Shown piece by piece: positions 31,558 to 43,724 of a DNA stretch of 64,000 nucleotides. The stretch spans positions 127,443,030-127,507,029 of the forward strand of contig CP136067.1 of the NCBI GenBank assembly GCA_032622095.1. The letters run 5' to 3'. Below the pieces are notes generated by a model. The model saw only the letters and a program-made list of their open reading frames with translations, was not told the DNA's origin and searched no databases. The position numbers and the translations under genes were made by a program. Each line of letters opens with the position of its first letter. The stretch's first letter is position 1. This stretch comes from Siphonodentalium dalli (Eukaryota; Mollusca; Scaphopoda; Gadilida; Siphonodentaliidae).

Positions 31558-33001
31558 CACCCATGATTTACTATTTATTCTGCTTTTGTATAATTCACCT
31601 TATATGGAATTCGAGACGAAGAAAATAGATAGCTTTCAACAATAGAAATCAAATAGCTCTGAAATTTGAAGGGTCTGTTTCTCGCCTCCAATAATATAAT
31701 TTTATACTAAATGTAAAATAAACAGGAAATGTTTTTTTTTCGTTATGAAATATCTAAATTAAAAGAAATTTTCAAACACTTATCAAGAACCGAAGAACTA
31801 TTAATTTTTAATTTCCAAATAATTTAGTCTCAAACTAAATATATGTGGTAACATAGACACCATTGATAAACATGTCCCCCCCCTCCAATTTAATTTTCAT
31901 ATATAGTACAACACATGCATACCAATGTTATAACTTTGTCCCATACTGACCCAATATTCAGTATTTAAGTGGATTACTTAAACTGGAATACTTACATTTT
32001 GCGTATACGTCGCAACTCAATTATGATTGGAAGAATGATTTGCTTCACTAAGAAACCCTCCTTCATCAATTTCCCAAAATCTCGTTGCCCATTGATATTA
32101 GGGATATTTTCCATAGAAATCTCATGAGACATTTTCTGATTACTTATTGCCTAATTTACCTATGTGTAGAAAGTGACAACCCATATTGTTCTGAATATAA
32201 GTCAACTCAAATTCAACATTAGTAATAATATTAGAAAATAAACATAATGATCGCATGCAAATAAATAAATATACAGTTCTTAACCCATCCACAATAACAT
32301 GCAATTCCAACCAATTCATATAATTCATATGATCCCCACGTGTATCCTTACCTATAGGAATTCTGGTAAAACTGGCATTTGCACACACGTGTACTGTATT
32401 ATACACTGACAGATGATAACAGTATATTTACCAGAATCTACTTCTTCTTCTGAAGCAAAACATGCATTATTGATTGTTACCAGTTTGCACTACCAACACG
32501 AATTAGTTTGATGATCAGTGGTTCTGGAGTTGCAGGGGCGACGTTATGGTTACACTGGTGTAAATAGGGTTCGGAGTGACATATATAGGAGAGAATAAAA
32601 TAGACACTGGGCCCTGATTGGTCAATAGCCTTGTGTGCTTTTTGAATAAAAAAATCATCACACCTCTTCCCTATGATTTCCCATAGGTAAAATAGCCATT
32701 GGCACAGGAATTAACCCTTCGTAGTGAAGTTTGAATTTTTTGGTGTGGTCTAAAATATGACAGTATTTTTTTTATGCGGTTGTGACACTAATTACGAAAA
32801 CACAATATTTAAAGGCGAATTCCCTGCTAGACGGATATCATTTTTTTGCGTAAAAAGTTGCCCAAATGTCAATATTTTCAGATTTAAAGAAAATATTCGA
32901 CCCAAAATTTATATTGCCAACAGTATACGCTAAAGCGTTAGCACTGAGGCCTATGGAAAACATTTACACCAGTGTAACCTATTTTTAAAAATTTATTTTA
33001 G
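31558..33001 (+). other. Intron of the lectin receptor gene; nothing else recognised
   Basis: AT-rich sequence without long frames; a C-run at 31876-31885 and TTTTTT tracts. It ends in the acceptor AATTTATTTTAG at 33001. Confidence 0.6.
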
Positions 33002-33219
33002 AGTTCCGCAAAACACCGGTAAAATATGGCTGACGACGCATTACCAAGAGGCTATCGGCCAAGTGATCATACACGACTGCACCATAGACACCACAATGCC
33101 TGCACCAGATGACTTTGGAACAAAATGCCTGGCCGCCCTGCGGAACGGAACAGAGGATTATGAACCAGTGTGGGTGGACTGTAACACAGAAATGCCATTT
33201 TGCTGCGAGTCTGACGACG
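33002..33219 (+). CDS. C-type lectin domain, second exon (receptor exon 3)
   Basis: It continues exon 2 in phase 2 (CT|A = Leu) for 218 nt to the donor GTAAGG. It reads GKIWLTTHYQEAIGQVII, TKCLAALRNGTE and YEPVWVDCNTEMPFCCE. The closing W-V-D-C...P-F-C-C-E is the canonical C-type lectin end, so all four core Cys positions are met over exons 2-3. The EPN/QPD calcium-sugar motif and the WND triplet are not seen (WVD instead), so classical Ca-dependent sugar binding is doubtful. NGT is a possible N-glycosylation site. Confidence 0.9.
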
Positions 33220-33307
33220 GTAAGGGACGTTGGTTGTAACCCTTTATTTACCGAATGGATTCTCCCATCAGTTTATAAGTACATGTATATATATATATAT
33301 ATATATA

Positions 33308-33929
33308 CTAGAAGGTGACCCGACTTCGTCCGGGCTTTGACCTTGAATTGTCCATTTTGAAGGTCAAGGTCAAGTGGGGTCACGATTTGACCAGTCCAAA
33401 ACACTGCCCGGACAAAAGTACCAGACAAACGTGCCCATCGAAATCCATCCGGTTTTACCCAATTTGACCTTGAATTGATCATTTTGAAGGTCAAGGTCAG
33501 GTCGGGGTCACGATTTGACCCATCCAAAACACTCAGTTGACAAAAGTACCCCCATGTATCAAATTTCGTCGAAATCCCATCAAAATGGCGATTTGACCTT
33601 GAATTGACCGATTTCAAGGTCAAGGTCACGTCGTACGGGCAAATGAATATGCTTATGAGACTCCCCATACGAAAGCACCCCCACATACCAAGTTTCATCG
33701 AAATCCCGTGATATTCGGGCGTTTGACCATGAAATTACCCGATTTCAAGGTCAAGGTCACGTCGCACGGGCAAATTAATAAGCTTATGTCACCCCCGGCC
33801 GAAAATATCCCCACATACCAAGTTTCATCGAAATCGGGTCCGCCGTTTTCGTGTCCATCGCGAACAGACACACACACACTCACACACCCTCACAGACACA
33901 CACACAGATCTTCCAAAATATATAATAGA
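33308..33929 (-). mobile_element. Type I Helitron in the receptor intron
   Basis: CTAGAAGGTGACCCGACTTC on the plus strand; on the minus strand CTAG is followed by TATATATA. It carries several TTGACCTTGAATTG and TCAAGGTCA blocks, a CACACA tract (33867-33905), and the end CTTCCAAAATATATAATAGA. It starts 88 bp after the donor of exon 3. Confidence 0.72.
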
Positions 33930-34540
33930 CTAGCCGATGAGCCCGACGTTGTCCGGGCTATTCAAAAACCAAATTTCAAGTCGATAGCTCTACCCAGCCC
34001 GACGTTGTCCGGGCTATTCAAAAACCAAATTTCAAGTCGATGAGCCCGATGTTGTCCGGGCTATTCAAAAACCAAAAGTCGATAGCTCTACCCGTTTCCG
34101 AGATCTGGTCTGCGCATGCGCAAAGCTGGCGTCGCACGGGCTCGGCGACCCGATAAAATTCGTATCCGGGGCAAGATACATTCACATAGCAAATTTCAAG
34201 TCGATAGCTCCACCCGTTTCCGAGATCTCGTCTGCGCATGCGCGAAGCTGCCGTCGCACGGGCTCGGCGACCAGATAAAATTCGTATTCGGGGCAAGATA
34301 CATTCACATAGCAAATTTCAAGTCGATAGCTCCACCGTTTCCGAGATCTCTTCTGCGCATGCGCGAAGCGGGCGCCGCACGGGCTCGCCAATACGACAAC
34401 GTCCACCGCCTGGTCAAACTTCACACACGTACCAAGTTTAGTCCCGATCTGTCGAGAATCGTAGATTTGTATAAATGACAAACATACAGACAAACATACA
34501 GACAAACATACAGACAGAGGTCTTCAAAATATATAGGAGA
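33930..34540 (-). mobile_element. Type III Helitron with triplicated 3'-terminal module
   Basis: The hairpin module (AGCCCGACGTTGTCCGGGCT, then ATTCAAAAACCAAATTTC) occurs three times at 33940-34075, then two 122-bp monomers and the leader, ending ATATAGGAGA. Only the outermost module has an adjacent CTAG. Confidence 0.72.
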
Positions 34541-34928
34541 CTAGTCGATGAGCCTGACGTTGTCCGGGCTATTCAAAAACCAAATTTCAAGTCGATAGCT
34601 CCACCCGTTTCCGAGATCTGGTCTGCGCATGCGCGAAGCTGGCGTCGCACGGGCTCGGCGACCCGATAAAATTCGTATCCGGGGCAAGATACATTCACAT
34701 AGCAAATTTCAAGTCGATAGCTCCACCCGTTTCCGAGATCTCGTCTGCGCATGCGCTGCACGGGCGTCGCACGGGCTCGCCAATACGACAAGGACGGCCG
34801 CCTGGTCAAACTACACACACGTACCAAGTTTCGTCCCGATCGGTCGAGAATCGTAGATTTGTATCAATGACATACAGACATACAGACAGACAGACAAACA
34901 AACAGAGGATTTCAAAATATATATGAGA
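34541..34928 (-). mobile_element. Short type III Helitron
   Basis: 388 bp, with one hairpin module (CTAGTCGATGAGCCTGACGT), one full monomer, the leader, CAGACAGA tract and TATATATGAGA. Near-identical in layout to 28822-29201. Confidence 0.72.
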
Positions 34929-35501
34929 CTAGCCGATGAGCCCGACGTTGTCCGGGCTATTCAAAAACCAAATTTCAAGTCGATAGCTCTACCCAGCCCG
35001 ACGTTGTCCGGGCTATTCAAAAACCAAATTTCAAGTCGATAGCTCTACCCGTTTCCGAGATCTGGTCTGCGCATGCGCGAAGCTGGCGTCGCACGGGCTC
35101 GGCGACCCGATAAAGTTCGTATCCGGGGCAAGATACATTCACATACCAAATTTCAAGTCGATAGCTCCACCCGTTTCCGAGATCTGGTCTGCGCATGCGC
35201 GAAGCTGGCGTCGCACGGGCTCGGCGACCCGATAAAATTCGTATCCGGGGCAAGATACATTCACATAGCAAATTCAAGTCGATAGCTCCACCCGTTTCCG
35301 AGATCTCGTCTGCGCATGCGCGAAACGGGCGCCGCATGGGCTCGCCAATACGACAACGTCCACCGCCTGGTCAAACTACACACACGTACCAAGTTTCGTC
35401 CCGATCGGTCGAGAATCGTAGATTTGTATAAATGACATACATACAGACAGACCTACAGACAGACAGACAGACAAACAGAGGTCTTCAAAATATATATGAG
35501 A
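34929..35501 (-). mobile_element. Type III Helitron with duplicated 3' module
   Basis: The hairpin module is present twice (34938-35045), then two 122-bp monomers and the leader. The right end ATATATGAGA is followed by TATGC, so on the minus strand the 5' TC is preceded by A. Confidence 0.72.
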
Positions 35502-35509
35502 TATGCTTT

Positions 35510-35690
35510 TCTTATCTGGAGGGATGTCCATGAAATATAAGCAGACAGATGAACAGACAATACAAGTTCTGAAGGATTCACAAACATTGGTGGGCAATGT
35601 TCAAATAATAAGTTCAACAAACGACCTTATTACTACTGAACATTTCCAAAAGGAACTACTCGTCAATGAATAATTTCCAAGTTGAGTCAG
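35510..35690. repeat. Hairpin repeat family AATAAGTTCAACA, copy 2
   Basis: It contains GGAGGGATGTCC, ATAAGCAGACAGATGAACAG and ATGTTCAAATAATAAGTTCA with a short inverse TACTGAACATTTCC, then ACTCGTCAATGAATAATTT. It lacks outer TTAA ends. Confidence 0.55.
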
Positions 35691-36077
35691 AACAAACCTG
35701 TGATTGCTACATGTATACCATTATATTTCCCAGAAACTACACGAACTGGTACATGAACTAGTCAAATGCTCGCTTTCAATAAATTGACTTGTTTGAATAA
35801 TTTAGAAAGATAAGTTTCTTTCTCGGAAAATAAGATAATGCTCTATATGGAGTGACTCAATATTTTGTAAAAAAAATAATATATATCACATGTTAGGAAT
35901 TTCATGCCAGACAAAACATTAGCTGGATCTATCTGGCTAAAATAGATTTGAATTCGTATCATATGTAGACCTTTATGATTTTATCAGAATTTTCAAAACT
36001 GTTTTGTTGACAACATAGCTGACACTATAACAGTAATATTTACATAATAAAGGTTTTAGCATGCGGTGAATCATCAT

Positions 36078-36364
36078 TTAAAGGGGTACTTGTACACTAA
36101 ATACGGCCATTTATGGGACCATCTCCTCTGTGAACGATGCAAACAACATGGTAATTATAATGAAAATGAATAAATGGCTGGAGTCATAAATTCATTTTCA
36201 TTATAATTACCATGTTGTTTTCATCACTCATAGAGCACATGAGTGTTTTTTTTTTTGCAATAATCCATGGCTCAGATTCATGCATTTGTTGCATATATTC
36301 TGTTAAAAGTATAAAAGGAGATGGTCCCATAAATGGCCGGATTTAGTGTGCAGTACCCCTTTAA
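36078..36364. mobile_element. T2-like MITE, ends AGGGGTACT
   Basis: TTAA flanks 279 bp. The ends are AGGGGTACTTGTACACTAAA...and the inverse TTAGTGTGCAGTACCCCT. ATACGGCCATTTATGGGACC and its inverse (GGTCCCATAAATGGCCGGAT) extend the arms. An inner hairpin pairs ACATGGTAATTATAATGAAA with its inverse at 36198. Confidence 0.82.
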
Positions 36365-36491
36365 GAGGTATCAATAATACAAATAATAGCAAAGTCTATC
36401 TATGTTTCCATGCTGTTCTTCGTAGTGATGATGGCTGTACAAACTGTTTATGATTCTTAACATTTATCCTCTGTGAGTGCCTTATGTCCCT

Positions 36492-36851
36492 TTAACCCCT
36501 TCATGAATCGATGGGATGTCATGTGCAAGTGCATTATCTTATATATGCGAGTCTCCCATATAGGGAGCCTCGCACATATAAGAGAATGCAGTGGCTTACA
36601 ATGTCAAAATTGTTCTTCATTTTTCTGATCTACTATATACTCACACTTATTAATGGTTTGTTTGTTTGCCGCACATTGTACTGGATGTTTTATCGGAGCG
36701 GGGCATGCCTAAGTGGCCAGCACTTGGGGCCCTATCGAATTTGTCACATATGTTAGTTGGCAATAACAATATGTTACAATTTTTAATGATATATATACGA
36801 GAATGCATTGGCACAGAACATTTCTGGAAGCTCAATTCATGGAAGTGTTAA
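36492..36851. mobile_element. piggyBac-like hairpin MITE next to the exon 4 acceptor
   Basis: TTAA-CCCCTTCATGAATCG...TTCATGGAAGTG-TTAA, 352 bp. It has an intact left hairpin (GTGCATTATCTTATATATGC...) and a decayed right one. Its right edge is 22 bp upstream of the first base of exon 4, so the exon's acceptor tract (CTATTTTAG) is the only host DNA between them. Confidence 0.75.
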
Positions 36852-36873
36852 CTAATTGATTTGTCTATTTTAG

Positions 36874-37134
36874 GCAGCGCATACTTTGAGCCAACGGATG
36901 ATCTGAGACCCACGGGAGCAAGCTTCTCACACTTCGCATCACTGTCCGAGGAAAACCCAAGTATATGCGCCCAAATTTGTCAAGTGAACATCACCAACGA
37001 CAACATGGAATGCTGGGTCTTCGTTTTCGATGGATACAACTGCAATTTCTATTTCCACACAGACCAGACACCACAGTACGAGACAGAACTTGGCCCAACG
37101 GGGACTGCGCTTTACGCAAAGAGGGCAACCGAAG
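36874..37134 (+). CDS. PAN/Apple-like domain exon (receptor exon 4)
   Basis: Acceptor TGTCTATTTTAG, donor GTAAGG, 261 nt, phase 1 in and out. It reads GSAYFEPTDDL, SFSHFASLSEENPSICAQIC, then NDNMECWVFVFDGYNCNFYF and TGTALYAKR. The spacing C-x3-C...C-W-x-F-x-F-x-G-Y-N-C-x-F-Y-F resembles PAN/Apple modules, which bind protein or sugar; the match is from pattern only. NIT is a possible N-glycosylation site. The symmetric phase means the exon could be skipped or shuffled without shifting the frame. Confidence 0.82.
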
Positions 37135-37429
37135 GTAAGGCTGCAACCACACACCTGACAGATTAGATCATATCCAATCTGTGTGAACATACACTCAGGG
37201 TAATACTGACTTACTGCGTCCATTGTCAGGGGGGGGGGGATTTTTACATTATATGTCATTAGGCATTTGTTTTTCTAACACAATTTGTTGAGACAGGCTC
37301 CACAGTTAATTATCCCAAATAGGCAGTTTATCGCGAATTGATCGACGACTGTTGAGGTGTGTATGCTATGAAATATCATCACGAATATAGAAAAATACCC
37401 ACTTCACAATCTGAAAACTATCCCGTTGT

Positions 37430-38150
37430 ACAAATGCGCTCCAAAACCTGAGCAAAACCCAGCTAGCTATACCGTGCTATAACTCTTCTGTCCGTTATCT
37501 CCAAGATATTCGAAAGTGTTCTGCACAAGCGATTCACGAAAAGCTCGACTCTATCCATGTTTCCAAGTCCTCACCAAAATGGCTTCCAAACTGGCAACAG
37601 TTGTTCTATGACTTCTTATATTTTTCAACAATCAATAAGCTACGCGGCCGACACGGGCTCTCGAATTTACGTCTGTTTTCTGGATTTCTGACTTTCTGGA
37701 TAGCCAGAAAGCTTTTGATAAAGTCTGGTATTCTGGGCTGCTTGTTAAGCTACACGACATTGTATTCCACCGAAAGATCCTTCGCATAATATTCAACATG
37801 CACAAGGAATGTACAGTAGAGTGATCGCGAATGTTTTTTTGTCTGACTCTTTTCTTATCTAGCAAGGAACTCGTCAGGGGTGAATTACGTCATATTTCTT
37901 CTACTTTGTGTTCATCAACGACCTTTTACTCAAGTTTACCCCATCTGTACATGGCGCACATATCTCCAATATATAGTGTGCATGTCCAACCACAGCTGAC
38001 GATATCGCGATAATATCCATGGCTAAGTCAGAACTCGATAGCATGCTGGCCATCGGCCACGAACACAGCGTTAGTTGGCGTTCAACGTCTCCAGTGTAAA
38101 GAGTTGTATTAACGAATCTCCTCAGCATCACAGCATAACCATTCATGGAT
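37430..38150 (+). pseudogene. LINE reverse transcriptase relic
   Basis: Across three frames it reads YRAITLLSVISKIFES, TGNSCSMTSYIFQQSISYA, FLDFxxAFDKVWYSGLLVKL (with an internal frameshift) and DDIAIISMAKSELDSML. These are RT blocks 2-5 of a CR1-like LINE. Decay is heavy and no ends are visible. It lies in the intron after exon 4. Confidence 0.72.
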
Positions 38151-39421
38151 CCTCGGTAATGAGATTATCGCAGAAACCGAAGAGTGCGTCCACCTTAAAT
38201 TGGCATCATATAGTAGTAATGTAGCATGTAGTACTGAGTAAAATGTGAAGATCCTATTGTCCATGTCTCAAAATAGTAGTCATAGTTACCTCCGATCAGG
38301 TGATGAAACACGAATATTTCGCTTCTATCACAAGAATGCATGGTGGTATATTATGAACGTAATTTATCAAAACACAAAGGAGTACCATAGACTATCTTCG
38401 ATACTGAAAACTAATATTGTGCATTGCGTGGTAGTATATTCCAGTTGTAAAGTGCACGACTAAAGTTATTTGAACAAAATTGTCTGCTAATAAACCGGTT
38501 TTGCAGCAGCGTGAAAATTAGTCTTACATAAACTGTGCGTGTAACGTCTCTTTGATCTTGTGAGATATGGCGCTAATCTATTGAACAGATGAGTGTTTCT
38601 TTACAGTATAATAAGTATTTTGGGACATATGTGTTTGGTTTATTATCATAGAGAGTGTAGAACATTCCGGAAATGTAACTATTCATTATACCACAAGGTT
38701 GTGCATTCAGTTTCCGTGTTAAATTCAATAATTAATCACAATGTCGAATGACACTATCACGCACTGCGTGGCGAAACATTACTTCGAGCGTTGCAAGCCC
38801 AAAAGCATTATATATTGGCCCGACAGTTGGATGTTGGATAAGCAGAAAACCCGAACATTAAATACGTAAATCATTGGGTTTCACTTGCGTTGCAGTGACC
38901 GATAAATCCTTCAGATGGATATGTTTAATCATCCTGTGCCTTTACCGATACTTAACAAAGACTTTTATATTACCAATTAGAATTTTTACTCCTAGGTGGC
39001 TATCCAATATGTTGCTTTCGTCGTGGCATGTTTTGGAGTTGTGGCCATTTTACAGCCATTTCATGGCAGCGATTGTATTATTTTCTGTCCGTGTCAGAAA
39101 TTCGCTCCGTACACTAATTTCACACAAACTGTTTTAATTGCGTAATTCCTATGCCACAACTTATCGAACAGTGAGATATTGCGAGAACTGATGTAATATA
39201 GACAACCATGTTGGACGCCATCTTGTATAACAAAGTTTCCCCAAAGCGGATTTCAGCGGATTTTGGATATGTTCATCATGGGGGGGGGGGTATTTTGCCC
39301 CGAATTACACCAAATTCAGCTTGTTAAGGATTTTTTATCCGGGCTCAACCCTTCAACAGTCCGACTAATAACTTCTGTGGTTTGAAAAACATGTAACAAT
39401 GTCTGTATTTTGACCTTGCAG

Positions 39422-39517
39422 TCCAGTCCTATGGTGGATTTATTAACTACCTGGGGGCCACAGGATCCATACATCCAGACACAGCATGTACTGCAGCACA
39501 CAATGAATACGATGTCG
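39422..39517 (+). CDS. Short linker exon (receptor exon 5)
   Basis: Acceptor TTTTGACCTTGCAG, donor GTAAGT, 96 nt, phase 1 to phase 1. It reads VQSYGGFINYLGATGSIHPD and TACTAAHNEYDV. There is no known domain. The splice sites are strong and the phase fits both neighbours, which is the main support. It may extend the PAN-like module or act as a stalk. Confidence 0.68.
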
Positions 39518-40258
39518 GTAAGTACTTTTTAATAATAGTATCGCCACAACAAGGTTCAGGCTGGCCGGAAAATTATTTTGGCAATTTTTTGCCCATTTCT
39601 GTATTCCATTTGGTCATTTTTTCAGAAACCTTGGCCAAATTGGAAAATGTAAATATGATATCATCCAGAAAAACCGACACTAAAAAAATAAATAAAAACA
39701 GATAAACTTCGAGTTGGAAAAAAGTACATTGATTGGAACCGCAAAAACAAAAATAGCTCCAGTCGGTAACGTATATATCAACATAAAGGCAATTGACCAA
39801 TTCGGAAACCCTGCACTACAATAGTGGCCTTACTGTGACGTCGCTAAGTAGCAGTTACCGTATAAATTATGCTTTATCACGGACGTATAGGTAGTGAGTG
39901 TTTGGTGGGGGGGGGGGCCTCCTTGAAAGACACCAAAATTCTCAAACTTGGGTCACTTTATTTGCACCCTTGACGGGGGAATTTCCCACCTGTTACCTTA
40001 AATTTTCCAATTGGTTGTGGAATTTTAACCTAGCATCCCTCTATATGTATAGAACATTTCCAAATAATGGCCATGTCAGTCCAGTAAAATAGTGGCTGGC
40101 GGCAGAAGATTGTTCAAATCTCAGAATAAAAAGGACATATTTTACACTAGATATTAGCTGGAAACTCGATGGTCAATGGAGTTTCTCACAACAGTGGCTT
40201 GAGAAATGTCATTCGTGTACTGTGACGGTTTCATCGAACCAAGACGCAGAGATACAGT

Positions 40259-40390
40259 AATGCTCTAAGTAACAGACTTCTTAACCACAGCAGAATTATG
40301 GGTAACTTTTCAGGATTTAGTCGGAAATATGGCTTGTTGACATTCATCGGAAAGCTCTCCCAGAGACTCACATGACCGCAATGTTATGTC
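40259..40390. repeat. Left arm of the ATTATGGGTAA foldback repeat
   Basis: CTTAACCACAGCAGAATTAT, TTTTCAGGATTTAGTCGGAA, and ATGGCTTGTTGACATTCATC match 57456-57560. The inverse arm is missing, so this is a solo arm. Confidence 0.6.
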
Positions 40391-40419
40391 AACGAGCATA
40401 TAATATATGACCAATGGTA

Positions 40420-41100
40420 TTCTGACAACTGCAGCAACGAAGAAGCTAATGAATTAGAAGAAATCCCATACGAAGCCGCAAGAATCGTAAATGGCGCGAC
40501 AAGAGTTGTAGTAAAGAGGGCTTGCTCCACGAAACTGGACGAGAGACACTTACGAATCGACACCGAAAAATCAAGCTAATCCAATTTTTCAAAATGGTGA
40601 AAAAGTCAACACCGCCTACCTATACATATATGTTCCCCCTATATCAGGGAGTCTAACAAATTTCGATTTCAGACCTAAAGACATGAAACCGGTTTTTTTT
40701 TTGTAATACTGAATCATATAAAAAAAATCCCTTTTGCCTACAGCTGTGAGTCTATGGAATGATCTACCACCGAAGGCCAAAAAATGTGAAACCATATCGG
40801 ACTTCAAATCTTTTCTTAATACTTAATTTTCCATTGTCGACTACGACTAGGGTGTGTCAATCTGAACTACGACTTATATCGCAATCATTTACAAGACAAT
40901 CAATATTGTATATGTGGCGAAGTTGAAACAGTATCACACTTCTTGCACTATTGCCCAGTCTTTGAAGCCGAGAGAGATATATGTCTCAGCAACCTTAATA
41001 ATTTGGAAACAAAAACACTCTTAGAAGGTTCCAAATCACTTCCCTTAGCCAAAAACATTGAGATATTCGCTGACATTCATTAATATATAGAACTAACTGG
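40420..41100 (+). pseudogene. LINE 3' coding end with zinc-knuckle
   Basis: Reads NELEEIPYEAARIVNGATR, LPTAVSLWNDLPPKAKK and, in another frame, QYCICGEVETVSHFLHYCP, the CxC...H...C knuckle at the end of LINE ORFs. Stops and frameshifts are present, with a T-run at 40693. It ends before 41110. Confidence 0.75.
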
Positions 41101-41127
41101 CAGATTCAAGCCATATTATACACAGAC

Positions 41128-43051
41128 CAGGGGCCTGTTTCATGAAGCAATGTCATAAGATTATCTTAAGATGGACTTAATCTAAGATCTAAGGTGGATC
41201 TTATAATGTAACTTTTCCGTTTCAAGAACGCGTTTCACAAAACAAGATTAAGTCCTACTTAAGTAGTAATTTAAGTTCGCGCGCTTTTAGACTGGCTCTC
41301 GACAATTTAGTACAGCTATGCACAGAAAATGTTGGTTATGTGTGTGTTATATGCCTAGGTACAGTGTCTGGTGACAGATACTAGGGCGTGTCTAAGAATA
41401 ATTATGATATTTTAATGCAAGGGCGATAATCAGTATAATGACTGGTGCATACTTAACTGCACGAGCGCGCTTTTTAACTTTGTTTTCGCGTCAGACCCCA
41501 TCCACACATAGCTGCATGCTTCCAATGCCAATTTTATACAAACGTATCGAGCTCAAATATATTATTTCAGTTATTAAAGGGACTTATACATCCTAACTCA
41601 GAATGTGAACCTTCACCCATATAACATGCCATTAAAGCGACGCGAGTCACATGTTCGCTCCTTTCAATGCTGATATTAGGTTCTAATACATTATACGTCT
41701 TTGAAGCATCTATAATACCAGGAAACCGAATATGTCGCCAACACGGCATACACATACAATACACCACAATGGAAGCACTGAGCTAAACGCTCTTTATTGA
41801 TTGCCAACATTCATGGAATACTAACACAAAACGCTCTTTATTTATATTGCTATAATGTGAATAGGACTTCATATCGTGCTCCAAATAGACTTATTTCCAA
41901 TCTGAGACATACTTGTAGAAGCCATATATAAATTATGTTATTGCCATTTGCTCTGGTTCTGTTGACAAATGTGCTAAACGCCTGTTATAATTAACAAACT
42001 GCGTATGAACTTCGAAAGTACGTTACGTTGAACGACATTCTGCATATATGTTTTAATAAAAACCAAATCAACGACTTCGTTTATAATTAACAACACGCGA
42101 ACAGACGGTCGGTTCACAGGCCCCTGGGGAAAATTACTAAATACCAATATAGACTATACCACTGGTATATTGGTATTTTAGTAATTCCCCCAGGGGACTG
42201 TGGGCCAGTTCACAGTGATATTATATGTTCTTTCGCGGATCCCGGTGTGCCCGCGTGGTCCGTATACTATATACATGCTATATATCTTTTTATTTCATAG
42301 TTAATAGATTATGATAATATACATAATAATAATAAAATAACACATATTATGTATTATTATCTTGTTGATATATATACGGGGTACATATACAATACATTTT
42401 TACAATCAAATTATAACATAATAATATAGAAAGGCAAGTAAATAATAATAATAATAATAATAATAGCTGACATAAGCATTTATAAAAAAAACTGAGTATA
42501 AATCATTCACTATTATCCTCGATGTGAAATGTTCGGACTAATTGTCTCAACATGATTATTGTCTACAGTGCGATTGGGTGATTTGAATCGCAAATGATGT
42601 TCAACTCTATGTAAATATATTCTTTTTGTAACAGCAATTAGAAATGTATATATAGTCCGGTCTTGGCGGTTTACAGTTAGTAGCGGACACCCCGCCAATC
42701 TTGCAACCACTGGCCACGTCACTGCTATAGCTTACCAGTTGGTTATTAATTACTACCATTTCTGAAACACCCATCCGTGCTAGCAAGGTGTTATTCAGTT
42801 AAATGTGTTTATAATAATATATACATGAACTAGATCCCATCCACATTTCGGACCAACCGCGGGTCACAACGTAGGTCTTAACTTTAAGATTATCTTATGA
42901 CACCTCTCACCAGTCTTAAAGTTAAGACCAAAGTTAAGACCATCTTAGGTTAAGACTTTGTTCGTGAAACGCACTTATGACTGAAGTTTGAACTTATGAC
43001 CATCTTAAGTCCCAACTATGTCATAAGTTGCCTTCATGAAACAGGGCCCTG
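41128..43051. mobile_element. 1.9-kb TIR element, ends CAGGGNCCTGTTTCATGAAG
   Basis: The ends CAGGGGCCTGTTTCATGAAG (left) and the inverse of CAGGGCCCTGTTTCATGAAG (right) are followed inward by repeated phrases such as GTCATAAGATTATCTTAAG and GTCTTAACTTTAAGATTATC. CAGGG ends suit hAT-type elements, but I see no 8-bp duplication. The interior is AT-rich with AAT repeats (42430-42470), the ACGCTCTTTA pair (41787, 41831) and a hairpin at 42121-42196. No transposase frame. Confidence 0.6.
42114..42206. repeat. Near-perfect hairpin
   Basis: CCCCTGGGGAAAATTACTAA and ATACCAATATA are mirrored by TATATTGGTATTTTAGTAAT and TCCCCCAGGGG around a loop of about 15 nt. Outer CACAG and CTGTG extend it. It may be a small nested MITE. 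Confidence 0.7.
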
Positions 43052-43724
43052 ATGTATACGATCTTAGGCTATGTATGGAACAAATTAAAAACACCTTAAA
43101 ATCAAAATTAAATTAAGTGTAATATCGATCCCAAAGTACCCTGCCAAAACCTGCTACGATTGGAAAGGGGGGGGGGGGCTGTCAGGCACATTGTAATTAA
43201 CAATAACAACAGTAATTTCATTGAGCTATATACATTCATATACATCGAAATGTACATTCTATTTTAGTCTGTATGAAACGGTCACCATTCAATATTTCAT
43301 ATGTGTAGGAAATGACTTAAGATAAGCATTATGCTTACTGCCAAATCACATTATAACTATCAATATCTTTCATCATCATACCGTGAACTTTGTACATTAT
43401 ATTGGTTACAATAAAATATTTTTAAACTAAGAAGGATTGATTAGCGTGAATGATTTTGCGATTGGGAAATTGATCAAGAATTTTATAGAGAGAATTACTG
43501 CTTGAGTAATTATATATATAATCAGGCGCAATTGAGTATTCTGATTTTGACAAGTATTTAGTTTGCCTTTTGGTGCTGGTTTCAATAATCGTAATTTGGA
43601 CTTGATATATCTTGGTGCGTTATTATACACGTTTCATAATCCACTAAATGCAGATATCTATAAGACAGTGAACATCCACGTCTGTCGCTGTGGAGCACAT
43701 ATGATGTGGAACTACATTCATCCC

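Noticed and set aside
17382-35501. CRISPR-like array
   Set aside because: Repeats are 122 bp and contiguous, with no short repeat/unique spacer pattern, and the DNA is eukaryotic.
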